From Eucalyptus grandis (taxonomy: Eukaryota; Streptophyta; Magnoliopsida; Myrtales; Myrtaceae), in assembly GCF_016545825.1 (NCBI RefSeq), contig NC_052615.1:32637516-32701515 (forward strand): a stretch of 64,000 nucleotides of DNA, in the 5' to 3' direction. A model generated the notes under the pieces. It had not been told where the DNA came from and made no database searches. It was given only the letters and a program-made list of their open reading frames with translations. The position numbers were made by a program, and so were the translations under genes. This document shows, piece after piece, positions 10,366 through 23,550 of the stretch. Each line of letters begins with the position of its first letter. The first letter of the stretch is position 1.

Positions 10366-13350
10366 GAATAATTTCAAGAAAAATTCAAGGATCAATCAAA
10401 TCGAAATAATTAAAATTCAAGGATTGTTGATGACATATCTCAGAAATTTGAGAACTCCCCCAAGACTTTCTTTAAATTTTAGCTAGTAAAGTCTAGATAA
10501 AATCATTAGCGTGAAAGTGGCTTATTATTCTAGCGAGATGCAATCAATCACATACAAAAAGATACAACATAGAGAGACGCAAGGACTTCGATAGATGATG
10601 TCACAACATCTAAAATGATAAGTTTGTGATCTAGTTTTTTTAATCAATCCATCCAATCCATCCTAAAGTTAGTGACATGAAATTATAAGAACTGTTGCTC
10701 TCATACTAATTCACATTTAACAATAATTTATCGTGACATCTGATATAAATTACGAGTCTAAACACTCTAAAACAAAAAATATGTATTTTAATATTATTAT
10801 CGTAAATTATGTTTGATTCAATCACAATTCGAAAGATTCCGTAATTTGATACCGTTCGATTTGTTGATTCTCTCTTTGATACCCTGCTTCCTTGATTGAG
10901 CATATAATGAGCCAAGTTGGAGGCCCAAAACATGATTTAATGGTTGGATTTTCCTATTCCAAGAAGAAATGATTGACAAGAACGCAAAACAAGCCAATTG
11001 GGCAACTTTCTTGGTCACCTTCCACTCCTAAACCCAACAATCAATTTAAAAAAGAAAAGAACAAGAAACAAGTAAAAGCCACGAGGCATAAACCATAGAA
11101 TCATTCCTTTCTTATCAAGTTCACCATATTTTCCCTTAGCTATGGTAAGAGCAGGGGAAAATCTCCTTGTAATGCTCATCCCTGAGGATTTATAACTTTC
11201 TTCCAAATCGATTGGATTACATTTGAATAAAAGTGAGTCTATCTACCCTTTTCGGCTTTTTCTCTAAACTAAGGGATTTGAATCAAGTTGCAACATGCAT
11301 TCAATTGTTTTGCCATCGTCAAATGCTTCACGACAATAGTGGAAGATTGTTGTGATCATAACATGTAAACCATTCACTCCGATCATCAAAAGGACAATTG
11401 TCACAAGGGGTCCATGCGTGCGGAGGCCAGGCGAGCGTGGCATAGGGCTTTTCATGCGGTCCCTTAAGTCGTCATATTTAATCGTACTCAGGTGCATGCA
11501 CGTTGTTGGAATTCTTACACAAAATGACACACGACGCACGCTCAAAAGATTTTCGATGAACGTTCGGGATATATTTCTTAATGGTCCACTAATGACCAAT
11601 TCCTTAGGAGAGGTCCATCGTGGAGAGAGTAGAAAATACCCGTGGTTGGATGGGGTGTATCGTGTAAAGCAAGGAGTGAAAAATCAAAGACGAATCATGT
11701 CGACGCTCTACTAATTTGCTTGTGCTGGCGTGTGGGAGATGAACTAATGCCCGAGTACCACGACCCGTAAGTCCTCACCAAGCTGTCATTATCATCAGAA
11801 GCGTGCGCTGAGAACGGGGTCGCAAGTCAGAAGGAAGGAGAAGGAAGCTGAGCTCTCCTGGAAAGGAATCAATCACACGCTGGCCGTCAAGCAGAAACCC
11901 TCCCCCCCAGATCCATCATCTGAAACACATACACTATCGAAGATGAGATGGCGTTTCGTCATCGTCGGCGATGAGTCCGCTGTGTGGTGTCCGGATTGGT
12001 AGGGCAGCCTAGACAGAGAGGGAATTATAAGACCACTACTGAATACAACCTGAAAGAGTCTTAAGTTAAAGAATGCGACGGTCTTTTTTTAAAGGCCACA
12101 TTCGAATCACCATACTCGGTACATGTTCGTGCGATCGTACACCCTGGAAAGATGAGACTTCCATCATTTACATTTTTAATTCGACGCGAATGAGATGACG
12201 GGACCGTGGCATTCGATTAAAAGAAAGAAACTGTAGATTGCGCCGGGGGCCTTAATGATGACTAAATTAATGAAGAGAAAAGAAAAGGGGTAGGGCCGGA
12301 TGGACGCTCTTTGGATTATTGGGCATGTACGAGGGCGAACCATCCCGAACGACGAAAAGGTTACTGGCCATTTTCCCACAGGAAAGTGCCGATCATGGCA
12401 CTAGTCTGCACATCTTCAAAGGAAATTTCGCCGGACCAGTTGGGAGAGGCTGTTACGTCAATGACGTCCTCGTTGAACGTGTAAAGCTCGGTTCGATCCT
12501 GCAATTACATGCGGATGGCACATTGAATTTGAGCAAGTTTTTAAAAGAATTCATCTACGTAAATATAATAGAAAATTAGACAGGCAAGGAGAGGTATTAT
12601 TAACTAAGGACATCAATAGTCTAGTTGAACATGAAAGAGCTTTACTAATATAATAGTCTTTTGAGTTACTATTAAAATAATAACACATCATGAGTTACAA
12701 ATTCTTGAAAGAGTGAATCTCATAATAATTTGTAATTTTTCATCTATTTTTTTGATTCAAAACATGTTAATCTCAAGTAGAATAAGGACAACCACTTAAT
12801 CAACTCTTAACACGAAGGGCATGCGTTTTTTTTTTCTCTGTTTATGAATCGTTCGGGTTGGGTCGAGTTACCAAGTCTCCCAATCTCACGGATGTTTTAT
12901 TTACTCCTATTGTCTTGGTTTTGAACCAAGTTCAGTGATGTGTTTTCGTTTTAGTACGGGTTTTGAAACCGAATCGCCTAAAGTCCGCTATTCTATTACC
13001 CAAATCAAAAGAAAACATATCTAGAAAGATCTAAAGTTTTTAGTTCGGTTCGGTTCAGCTCGTGACCTATTTTGACACCCACAAAATAACATAAAGAGGT
13101 GGCGTCGAGAATTTATCGAGTATTTTAAAATTTCGTCGTTATTTTCAAGAAAAAACGTGGCAGCCGATTTCATTCAAACCTAATCCACCTATCCTTGAGC
13201 CGGTTATCTACCGTGCGGACGAGTCGTGCGATTTCGTCTTCTGTCTATGCGGCCACGAGATCCAGGACTGCGATTGACAATTTCCGTAGATTTGCAGGAT
13301 GGGAAATCCCACTCCAATAAACTACGCGTCATGGTCAGCGAAAGGTGGCA
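10320..13350. repeat. Segmental duplication copy B (diverged)
   Basis: Collinear partner of 5,640-8,530. Matches run from 'gagtgatgga' (10,350) to the 'catggtcagc'/'gcatgcaaaatgcac' stretch near 13,330-13,360, which corresponds to 'catggttagc'/'gaatgcaatgcaccc' near 8,490-8,530. Short open frames here (for example 11,352-11,714 plus, 120 codons) show no recognisable domain and are not preserved in copy A. Confidence 0.7.
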
Positions 13351-13582
13351 TGCAAAATGCACGCTTTTTTGCACGCCATCACGCCGATAAATTGATGCAG
13401 TATCCCGCATCCCTTAAATATTAGATGAATACCGGATTTTATAACATAATTTAGTTTTGAAAAGATGCGAATATGAAGAGTAGAATCTAACTTAAAGTAA
13501 AAGAATATCGCCAGCGCATGTGATAATGTCTGTGTTATGCTCGATTGACCACGATCCATATCATTAAACAACGGACATTATG

Positions 13583-13800
13583 TACATTATCAGTTCGTCT
13601 TTTGTTGATTTAAACTTTCGATATAAACGAGTTCTAATCCTACCTATCTCTCTCAAATAAGTCAATGTCGACTGTTTATATATTCATGCACATTATTGGT
13701 TCCTCTTCTATCGATTTATCGATTTAAGCTTTTGATATAAACGAGTTTCAATCCTATTCATCCCTCTCGAGTACGTCACCATCGACTGTTCATGTAATTC
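13583..13800. repeat. Diverged tandem duplication, period about 107 bp
   Basis: Two units begin 'acattatc' (13,583) and 'acattatt' (13,690). They share 'gatataaacgagtt', 'caatcctattcat'-like and 'tcgactgtt' segments in order. Confidence 0.75.
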
Positions 13801-13899
13801 TCTATGTATTTCTCAATTTCCAGTAATCGATTTGGTGTAGTTATTTCCGCTTCTGTAGGCACGTAATAAGCGTTAAGCGGTGGGATATTTGCAAATATA

Positions 13900-15800
13900 C
13901 AGAACGTTTATCTAACCCATTAAGCACAAAGTAATTCGGAGCACCCGGTTTCAAATTTCTCGGCAACCCATGGACCCAATTTGAAATTTTGGAAGCTATA
14001 CGGATGCCAAAATATAAAAAATAAAAAGTTTCTGGTTTTTGAATTTCAAAATCATTGGACTGATCGCTATTTTTCTCCGGCTTAAGACGATCTCGCTGAA
14101 GAAATATTCAAGTCAAAGAAAGTCGAATTAATCCTCGCTTGTCTTGACCAAAAATACTAATTTTGTCTAAATTATTTTTCCCCTTTACCAAAAAACTATT
14201 TTAGGATGAAAAGGGCATTTTTCGTGATAAATGTCTGAGCATTTTGAATTTCCAAGATGTTTAGCGTAGAGGTAAACCTTCTTGTAAAAAATGGATGTAC
14301 ATTTGGACTTCTTAATCAACATCGCAACAGGTGAAAATGTACTAATATTTATCGGATTTTATTTCTCGATCACTTTATAATGAAACATTGCTATCGAAAA
14401 TCAAATATCTTTGGAAATTCTTTTTATCTAGTGAAGTGTGCGCATAAAAGAAAATTTTTTGAAATATTATTTATCACGTCATATATTCCTATTTTTGGAG
14501 AGATGCGAATATGGAGAGTAGTATTTTTACTTAAAACCCAAGAACATTGCGAGTGCCCTGCCCTTGGTGCAACAAGTTACGTCCTTGTTATGAAAATTGC
14601 AAGCAAATTTATTTTCCTTTTTTCAGATTTCTTTATGGAAATAGTGGTGGAATTAAAAGAAATAGTTGTAAGGTCCATAAAAGTTCTCAAATTAAGAACT
14701 TTAGAGGCACCTATAGTTTTCAGCCCAAATTCAAAATATATCGAAAGCTTGATTAATAAGAAATCCGAAATATATATCGTATTCATTAAGAATATTTGCT
14801 CTACTCGTGACGTAGCCTTTATGAATTTTTTTTTTTGGTCTCGTTTCATATGGGTCCTACAAGATGCGTGGGAGGTAGCATGACGACTGCTTTTTAGTAT
14901 GACCTATCAGATTCAAAATCACGTACTTTTCCATATGACGATTTCTGGGTAATGCTCGTCGGAGATACGTGTTGAGCTCATCCTGATAATCACAGCAAAT
15001 ACGACCCAAAAAAAAAAATGAAAAATTGATATCAGGGATAATTTCATTAGAAAATCCGAACATACTTTATCTGTGCCACATTCATCCTAAATTGATTTTC
15101 ATCTCATAAAAAATCTCAATTTGCTAACGTTACCAAAACATATATGTGACAAACGACTCATCAATGTGGATTTGATATGAATAATCGGTATAAATGACTT
15201 ATTCAAATGATGTCGTTGTTGGGAAGCTAGATCCAAAGGATATGGACCGAGATTGGGAATTAGGAAAAGTCAAATGCATTCTTCTCTCTTTGCTAAATCA
15301 CTAGAATCTCGGGAGAAAAGTAAGGATCTAAGTAGATTTTTGAAACATGAGGAAATTGTTGTCGAGGGTGAGAAACTATTGCCTTGCATCGAATGGACAC
15401 AACTAAATTTTCGGAAGCTGTGCAAATTCCAAATGTTCTTGTTTCTCAAGTGGAGCTCACCCTTATGATGGCCGGCTTTAAGACGATACGGTTGATGACG
15501 GAAGATTCAAGTTGAGAGGAGTTGATTTTGTCGTCCTTACCTTGATAAAAAATAAAAATATATTTTAATAGAGAACGTTGCGTCTTTTCCCTGCTTTTTT
15601 TCTTTTCACAGCAACTATTTTTCTAGATAAAAGTGTCGGGGAAAAGGTTAGAATTTTCAAAGATATTTTGGGGGCAAGTGGCAACACCTTCGAGTCAAAT
15701 GGAGGTAGATTTGGACTTTTAAATTGAGGTCACAACGTGTGAAGACTGAAGACAAGCTAACCTTGAAAAAGTTTTTATTTTTCGCGAATTACTTAACTAC
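13900..15800. repeat. Further diverged copies of the 8.5-9.3 kb segment
   Basis: The stretch 13,980-14,130 (cggatgccaaaa ... gacgatctcgctgaagaaa) and the stretch 15,400-15,520 (ttcggaagctgtgcaaattcc ... gccggctttaagacgata) resemble 8,835-9,040. The stretch near 14,490-14,600 ('ggagagatgcgaatatgg', 'gagtagtattt', 'caagaacatt') resembles 8,715-8,810 and 13,460-13,540. An open frame at 14,380-14,883 lies across these repeats and is not considered a gene. Confidence 0.55.
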
Positions 15801-17030
15801 CAAATCTTGAGCTCCACTTAAACACATGTACATAATTTCTCCAATAATTAATCATCGTATGTTTAACATTGGACCAATTTTGCTTAATCTTTCGAATGTC
15901 ATTTTTATTTTACATATCCACACAATTTAGGGATTTCAATTGAACATACCTCTTAATACTTTTCCTTGTCATCATATAAAATGTGAATATAGCTACATCA
16001 AACCAATGCCCGGTAGAGGATGAGATTTGGAAACAATAGCAAAGAGCACTGGGGACTTTATTTACTCGCCTATTTTTTTATTATTTATTTTTTATGTCAT
16101 ACCAAGCAAAAATTCTCCTAGAACGTTTTGTTGTGACAGACGTCTTTATAATATACGAGACTAGCAATAAATGGTACGCAGTTATGTGCATGGACAGTTG
16201 GAAAATATTATTATATTGGGAAATTAAAACTGTGATTTGAGGAAATATATTTAGATTATTGTAGTTGCCGATTAAAGAAAACATTATTTTTTTCTTATAG
16301 ATATCATAGTTTTTATGGTAAAATTGAGGTTGAAATGTTGAAGAGATGCTTTTGTAACGGTGCGTTTTCGATGATTTTTGCTTGTGGATATTATTTTTGG
16401 TACCTCCATTATCTATGGTTATACAACTATAAACATTATCGACAATCAAAGTCATATGAAGTTTCCAAGTCTAGATCCATAAAATCCCCATAGTGTGCCT
16501 CTAATAATATCATGGCAATAAATATATAAAACAATGAGCATGGATGTCCGGTGCTTATTACCTAATGCGGATGTTATCAGGGCCTTATATATGCTATGAA
16601 ATGTTCATTTTGAGTCATAGTTACTCCAAACCATAAATGATTAGCCATAATTTTGTTAAGATTTTAGTAGCCAAGATGTCTTTCTCCCATAAAGCATGTT
16701 AGGTGACGTGGTAACGAAACTCTCGACGTTACAAAACGATGTTGAGAAATATTACTTATTACGTCTTTACTTAATAAAGCAATGTCTGAGTAAGCATAAA
16801 CAAGGTGCCCGTTTCGGGCCGGCCCATTATTTGTCTATTTTACTTTCAGATTATGGTCTAATTAAAATCATAAGTGGCGAATTTTTCAGGAGGCTTTTCT
16901 GTGACCGAAAAAAGGCAAAAATTTCAAGAAATCCATTTATATCAAATGATATATACATATTTTTTTGGCCTCTGAATGAAAGAAAGAAAACACAAGCCCA
17001 CTAACCAGTCAACTCTCATTGTAAAGGAGG
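15801..17030. other. AT-rich intergenic DNA
   Basis: No gene, RNA or element ends recognised. Open frames here (for example 16,081-16,455 minus) are low-complexity Lys/Asn/Ile-rich translations of AT-rich DNA. Confidence 0.5.

Positions 17031-17035
<5 letters not shown>

Positions 17036-17065
<30 letters not shown>
17036..17065. repeat. (AG)n microsatellite
   Basis: About 15 AG units, read directly. It lies about 1.2 kb upstream of the glycosyltransferase start codon. Confidence 0.9.
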
Positions 17066-17068
<3 letters not shown>

Positions 17069-18246
17069 CCAAGGTCGATCCCACTACAAACAAGGAACCC
17101 ACGTGGCACGCCTTGGTTTTTCCTCCTTCGAAAACCGATTAAATTAATTAAATTACAGTTTTTCCTCCCTCCTCCTTCCCCAGAAATTAAAAATAAAAAA
17201 ACAAAGCGCATCGCCACCTAATTGTTATATGCCGACCCTCGCACCCCGGGTGGGCCCCACGCGCGAATCCTCTCGTGCCCGCCCGTCAGCTCGATGGTGT
17301 CCAAGCAGTACTTGCGAAAGTCGCAAAAGCTGTACCGTCTCCCTTTCCCGACCCGAGTACCTTCGCCTTCGCCGCCGCATCGCTCACCATTTTTAGCGTG
17401 TTTAAATCGCGATTTCGAAAACGAACCCCCCCCAAGGTTTCAATCCAATATTCAATTCCGACTAGTCACAACAACCCACAAAAGGATAAATAAATTTCCG
17501 AAAAACCCAATTTTTTTTTTTTTTTTAGATATTTCCAGGAAAACCTTCCCCGAACTTCCTAGGGCGCGACCTATTTTTTAACGTTAAATCCCGGGGCGCG
17601 CGATTGGTCTTCTCCTCCCAGTTGCCCCCCTCCTCTTCAATGTTTCCGTTTTTTTTCGTTTTTGTTGTTGTTGTTTTTTTTTTTTTTTATTGTTATTATT
17701 GTTGGATGATGGATGGAACCCGCAGACCGAGACAACGGCAAAACTAAGGAGAGGAACAGGAGGCAACTTTTTCTTCTTCTTCTTTTCTTTTTTGGGGGGG
17801 GGGGAAAGAGGCAACTTTAAGCGGGGGCCAAGTTGCACTCTCTCCCTCCTTTCTTTCGTAGATTTTATTTATGAACTCCGAAAGGAGAAGTTCGCAGATA
17901 AAGAAAGGCCCTTCCTTTTTTTCGTGCGTGCGTTCTCCGCCTTTTTAAGTCTCCCCCTGCTCCCTCCCCTGCTGCGAGCCCCCAAGCTCTGTTCCCACCT
18001 CGGAAAACCTCTGTTTCTCTCCGCCTCTCTCTCGAGCGTTCACCCATTCTCCCCTGGAAGCTTGAGACAGGGGACGGGAGGAGCCGCCGAGAGCTGGCGA
18101 GAGGTGGAGAAGATACATCTCGGCCTTCCGCACGCGCTTCCAGACGCCTCGGCGGCGCGTGTTCCGCGGGCTTCGCTCGTCTTCGTACGAGCGCGAGGCC
18201 GGGGATAAGGCAGCTTTCGGAAACAGGGCGAGGTAACGGTCGATTG
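17066..18246 (+). promoter_or_regulatory. Promoter and leader region of the GT8 gene
   Basis: Composition changes from AT-rich to GC- and pyrimidine-rich towards 18,246, with long T, C and G homopolymers (17,510-17,525, 17,670-17,690, 17,793-17,802). It probably contains the promoter and a long 5' leader. No TATA box can be placed with confidence. Open frames here (17,690-18,208 and others) are Pro/Arg/Ser-rich and are not called. Confidence 0.4.
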
Positions 18247-21200
18247 ATGATGGGTCGGGAAGCGAGGCCGCGGAGGAACGGTGGTGGTGGCGGCGGGCTC
18301 CTGCTGTTATTGCTGTTGGCGGCGGCCGCGGCGGCGACGGCACAGACCGCGGCGACGGCGGGGCGCGGCGGCGAGGCCGCGAGCCGCCGGCGGAACGCCT
18401 ACGCGACGATGATGTACATGGGGACGCCGAGGGACTACGAGTTCTACGTGGCGACGCGGGTCCTCGTCAGATCGCTCGCGCGGCTCGAGGTCGAAGCCGA
18501 TTTCGTCGTCATTGCCTCCGTCGACGTGCCCGCCCGCTGGGTCCGAGCTCTGTAAGTCCTGCCCTACCTTACTTTCTTCAGCAGCAATAATTACTCTGCC
18601 TTTTTTCTTTTCTTTCCAACATCCGCGTCGAGTTCATGTGGCGACTCTGCAAGAATCAGGAAAAAAACAAAAACAAAAACTAAAAGCGATCGATTTATCT
18701 CCGGTCTGAAACATCCCCAACTTCACCAAGTCGGCATTCGGTTCTCTGAATCGAGCTAAGGAACAAAGATATCATCTTGAAACCAAAAGAAAAGCTGGGT
18801 ATTTCCATAGAAAGTGCGCTGGCTTTTTCTTTTTCTTCTTCTTATCTTTTGATATCCTTTGCAATGTTCTTTCCTTTTCGACTGCATTCCCGTTGGTGCC
18901 AACGTGAACCCGAGTGGACCAACTGGGACCCCTCTGGCGATGATCCCCTGCCTCCGAGCGCACCGTAAGCGTAGACCCCGGCACCTTCCCGGCCGCCGGA
19001 TTGGCGCCCGCCGTGTATCGTGTCTGGCCGGTCGGGGATCACGCGGTGGCAGATCTGGGTGATCGTTCGGGTGCCCTTCTGGCGATTCTTTCGTGGAGTT
19101 TGAGGATATGCTCTGCGTTCTCAGTTAAAAAAAAACCGCTTTTTTTCATCTTTTTGTTTCTTTAGGAGTGGGGCGGTTTTACTGTCGCTCTGTTACTTTA
19201 CGGGAATCAACGGGGTCCGTTAGATGTCACAGGTGGCTTCATCCCACGAGGCCTGTCGGGTTGGCCGGACAAATTTTTCGTGCCGGGAATTCGCGTTAGG
19301 GGGAAGAAAAAACATGTGGAGACAGACCATCGGTGAACTTCTTTTCCCATCCGTCGTTCTTGCCGGTGGGCTCCCTGTCCTCGGGACTCGCGATAAATAT
19401 CGCGTTTTCAATATTCGAATTTCGAAAAGAGAAAAATAAATTGACAAGCCCTTCGTGATTTAAGACGGGTTTGTAATTTTGTGTCGATTTGGGATAATCG
19501 AACAATGGGTTTGTTCCCGCATGAATAGCATCGCGGAAACGCTGGCTCGAAAAGTTGTTTTTGTTGTCCAGTCTCTTGTTTCTTGCCAATTGATCTTGTT
19601 CTTGGTCTTGTTTTTTAATCTTTGGCCAGCAAATGACGCGTTCATATGTTGTGATAAAGAAAAGAAACCATGGGTTTTAGTGGAGGGAGAGGGACACGTA
19701 GGATAAGACCCATTTTGTCCCAGTTCGGACGTAAGCTGAAAAATGGGCGACTAGGCCGACGAAGGTGGTAATAACTCCAAAAAGATCAAACCTTTATTTT
19801 AAGACGAATGACAAAGCTCCATCCTTTGACATTATCATCACATCTCTTGAGGTAGGCACGTCCTATGTTTGATGTCTTTGTTTGTTTGCCGGGGGGGAAG
19901 AGATGAGAGCTTGGGTCCGTGAAGTGGGTAGTTGCTTAGGCTCGAGCTCCGTCCATGGTTTAAGGTCAGATCAATCGCTTGCTCATGTGGAAGTTGAAAT
20001 ATGACGAGGTCGTCTGTAGGGAGCACGTGGTTGGTTCTCCATTATCTTCGCTCGAGGGCGGGCAACTACCGTTAGTGACTTTCCACCATCAATCCACGCC
20101 GGCCTCCCGCAATTCGCGAGGAGGTCAGTGTCTGACAGAGCACATGCAAGCAAGCAAGCAAGCACTAGCCCTACCCACACGCGCTCATGGGCATATAAGG
20201 AGACTAGTTCAGATTTCTGACGAGAATTTTGCCGGCAAACAGCTAATAATGTTTGTTGATTTGATTGGTCTTGAGAAGTGTCCATGTGGAGTAGGCTGTT
20301 CTTGGGCAACCCTGTTGACTTTCAAGCTTGAACGTTAGTGCTCCGTGAATCATTCGGGGTCGGTCGATTCTATTATATTATGGTATTTGAGTGTTGCATT
20401 GGAGGACGTCCGTTGCTCCTTTTGTTGACTTTTGAGGATTTTATTAGACCCTACTTCAGGATCTCCGAAATCTCAGTTTTAGGCCATGGCTTCTGCTTTT
20501 TGAGCGGTGGGTCAAGAAAAATAATGGGAGAATAACGGGAAGTACAAGCTGTTTGAAGAGCTAATGAAGGTGGAATCTGGGGAAGGATTCCTGCTTGCGC
20601 ATGCTTCGGGCTTTGTTTAAGTCAACTATGATTTCTTTGATATCAAAAAGATGGTGAAAGCGATCATTTGTGTAAATTAAGGTAGTTAATTGCATTTAAA
20701 CATCTAAATTTATCTAAGATCTGAACACGGTCAAATGCGCAAAACATTCTGTATGGGTTCTGAGAAAACTTGCAGCAGAAATCAACTTATGGATGCGAGT
20801 GCTGCTCGAGGCTCTTATTTTAATAAGATGATTGAACAGATGCGAAGCAATTACTTATTCATCGTAACCGCATTAAATAGAAGTGATCTACCAAACTTCT
20901 GATGCTGCATGGCAATTTCTGGGGAAATAGGAGGGGTGCATGTGGCGTCCTCTCCCGTGAATGGAGATGGACATGTCAAGGTTCATCTTGGTTGCACCAA
21001 AATTTACATGGGATTGTACCGGCGCTGCATAGCTCCCTTCCAAAATTTACATGGGATAGTAGTGGCTTATATAAGTGCATGGCAAGTGTTGAACTTCATA
21101 TGTTCTGAGTAATGAGGCGAAGCTTGTGTTGCGCCTTGCAATGCTCCCTTCCATTTTGGCCTCGTGCTTTCTTGCAGTTTCGCATTTAGGATTCAAGACG

Positions 21201-22961
21201 ACTGAATTAGAAGTGATTGTATCTGTTTCTATAATGTAGGGAAGAGGAAGATGGTGCAAAGGTGGTAAGCGTGAATAACCTCAATAATCCGTACAAGGAT
21301 CAGCCTCATTTCGATCGCAGATTCAAGTTGTCCCTGAACAAGCTCTATGCGTGGAACTTGGTAGACTATGAGAGGGTCGTCATGCTCGACGTGGACAACC
21401 TCTTCCTTCGAAAGGCTGACGAATTGTTCCAATGTGGCCAGTTCTGTGCCGTGTTCATCAATCCTTGCATCTTCCACACTGGCCTCTTCGTGTTGCAGGT
21501 AGAATCTCTCTCTTGCCCTTTATTGAATCTAGAAATTCATGTAGCTGTTGGAATATACGAGAAAAAAGTTAGGGAAATGATTACCTACTTATGGCAATAT
21601 CCATTATGAACCTTTTCTTCTCATTTTTACCTTGCAAAATTCTGCACGTGACATTTTTCTGATTGTCTTTATGAATGTGTATCTGCAGCCGTCAGCTGGG
21701 GTGTTCAAGGACATGCTTTATCAGTTGGAAGTTGGTAAAGCGAATCCAGACGGTGCAGATCAGGGTTTTATCGGTGGCTACTTCCCTGATTTGCTCGATC
21801 AGCCCTTGTTTCATCCACCTGCGAATGGCACCAAGCTCGATGGAAAATATAGGCTTCCTTTGGGTTACCAAATGGATGCTTCCTACTACTGTAAGTTACT
21901 GGAAAATACTCTTTTAGCACAGCCCGTGGAAAATATTATTTGATTGGCCTTAATTGTTTGTTGCCTTTGGTGTTCAGATCTTAGACTTCGGTGGAACATC
22001 CCCTGCGGTCCAAACAGTGTGATCACTTTCCCAGGTGCACCGTGGTTGAAGCCATGGTACTGGTGGTCGTGGCCTGTCCTTCCTTTAGGAATATCTTGGC
22101 ACGAGCAGCGGCGTAATACTCTTGGGTAAGATTGGGAGGATATGGAATTTCCTTTCAATGATCTATCGCCCTTCTGTGAATGTCAATACAAACTGGCGAA
22201 AGAAATCAAGATGACAGTCCTAAATTTCTGATCCATGTTATCCTGTTGATTTCAACATGATATTGCTGCCTTTTTCCTGAAATTTGGAATGACAAGAGAG
22301 CAGTAACTAAACTCATTCTCTTTTCATGTGGCACGTTGAACCAATCTGTCTAAAATCCACACATTATTACTGCGATATCGCAATTTTGCAGAAGCTTATC
22401 CACTCATTGTTCTATGTGCAGGTACAGCGCGGAAATGCCTTTGCGCTGATCCAAACTGTGTTTTACCTAGCTGTGATTGCAATGACTCGTTTGGCACGGC
22501 CAAACTTCTCCAAGCTGTGCTACAGGCGGACTGACAAGAACACCTCCTTAATCCAGACAGCCCTTAAATTGGTAGCCATCTGGTCCATCCTCGCAGCGTA
22601 CACTGTCCCATTCTTCCTCATCCCTCACACGATTCATCCCTTGCTGGGTTGGAGCCTCTATTGTCTCGGGTCTTTCTCTCTCTTATCCATCACGATCAAT
22701 GCCTTTTTGCTTCCCACTCTAACGATCCTGGTCCCATGGTTCGGGATCATCGGGGCCCTCTTCGTCATGGCGTTTCCTTGGTATCGGGACGGTGTTGTGA
22801 GGGCGCTTGCCGTGTTCGGCTACGCATTCTGCTGCGCGCCTCTGGTGTGGACATCCTTGGTGAAGGTCACGACGAGCCTTCAGGTATCGCTCGAGAGAGA
22901 GGGTTTCCTCCCGAGATTGGGCGAGCAATCCCCATCCCAGGGGTTCAACAAACTGTACTGA
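18247..22961 (+). CDS. PGSIP7/8-like GT8 glycosyltransferase (putative glucuronosyltransferase), one frameshift
   Basis: Family GT8 enzyme of the plant glycogenin-like (PGSIP/GUX) group, expected in the secretory pathway, transferring sugar from a nucleotide sugar. Five exons: 18,247-18,551; 21,240-21,498; 21,689-21,890; 21,978-22,125; 22,422-22,961. Phases agree at every junction. The N-terminus has a Leu/Ala-rich signal sequence, then AYATMMYMGTPRDYEFYVAT. Exon 2 carries the DxD-type metal/nucleotide site (VVMLDVDNLFL) and GQFCAVFINPCIFHTGLFVL. Exon 3 has DGADQGF. The C-terminus has several membrane segments between IQTVFYLAVIA and CAPLVWTSLV, typical of PGSIP7/PGSIP8 and unlike the soluble GUX1-5 proteins. 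Expected length is about 484 residues. In exon 5 the conserved YSAEMP (22,423-22,440) reads into a stop (22,447-22,449), while the rest of the protein is in another frame from 22,443: one base is missing at 22,441-22,442. The start could equally be the second ATG at 18,250. Exact substrate unknown; the related PGSIP6 (IPUT1) glucuronosylates inositol phosphorylceramide. Confidence 0.9.
18552..21239 (+). other. Long first intron of the GT8 gene
   Basis: A 2.7-kb intron with donor gtaagt and acceptor ataatgtag. It contains only short open frames, a small (CAAG)n run near 20,147-20,163 and two copies of 'ccaaaatttacatgggat' (about 20,997 and 21,040). No element ends were recognised. Confidence 0.7.
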
Positions 22962-23540
22962 AGGCGCACGTTTTGGACAAACACCTGATGTTTATATAGG
23001 ATTGCATCGAGAAGGGAATTCCACGAGGAAAGAGCACGGGTTCGGAAGCTGCCGGTCGGAGCAGTGGAGATCAATGTGGGGGGAAGTTTGACATTTTTTG
23101 TACTTCCTGCATTCTGTACCATAATTTTTTTGAAAGATTTATTGAAACAGGAAAGGTTGCTTCTATTGTGCTAAATTTGTTGCATTATTATTCTTCGGTG
23201 AACTGTTCCTATGGGCATCTAGTGAGGATAGGGATACAATGCATGGGAGATTGAACTTGAAATGACCATTTATTCTAGGAAAATTTGTAACCAATGCTGC
23301 TCTCTCAGTGTGGTGTTTGACCAATCTTTTGCTGCAATCACCAGACGCTGTTCGTAATATGCTCCAGCAAGTAGCTGGAAACGCGGAGATTGCATTCAAG
23401 CTAAACACAGATACGAAAATCGATTGGTGAGTTTACTCGGTCCGACCGACCCCATTGGAATTAAGAGCCTCACGGTTCTGCCGCGTTGAGTCGGTACAGC
23501 ACCCTGTTTCGATTGATGCTAATGTAATAATTTTTAAATA
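22962..23540. other. 3' untranslated and intergenic DNA after the GT8 gene
   Basis: Contains the probable 3' UTR of the GT8 gene. No further gene recognised. Confidence 0.5.
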
Positions 23541-23550
23541 ATATTTTTGA

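Noticed and set aside
12840..13090. Possible hAT-like element with ggttcgg/gggttggg motifs
   Set aside because: One end ('gacaccca') looks like a terminal repeat, but I could not find a matching opposite end or target duplication.
14380..14883. 167-codon open frame, plus strand
   Set aside because: Lies in AT-rich DNA made of diverged repeat copies, with an overlapping antisense frame and no motif.
16081..16455. 124-codon minus-strand frame
   Set aside because: Ile/Asn/Lys/Tyr-rich reading of AT-rich DNA without motif.
17690..18208. 172-codon open frame before the GT8 gene
   Set aside because: Ser/Leu/Phe-rich translation of a pyrimidine-rich leader, without a domain and with overlapping frames on the other strand.
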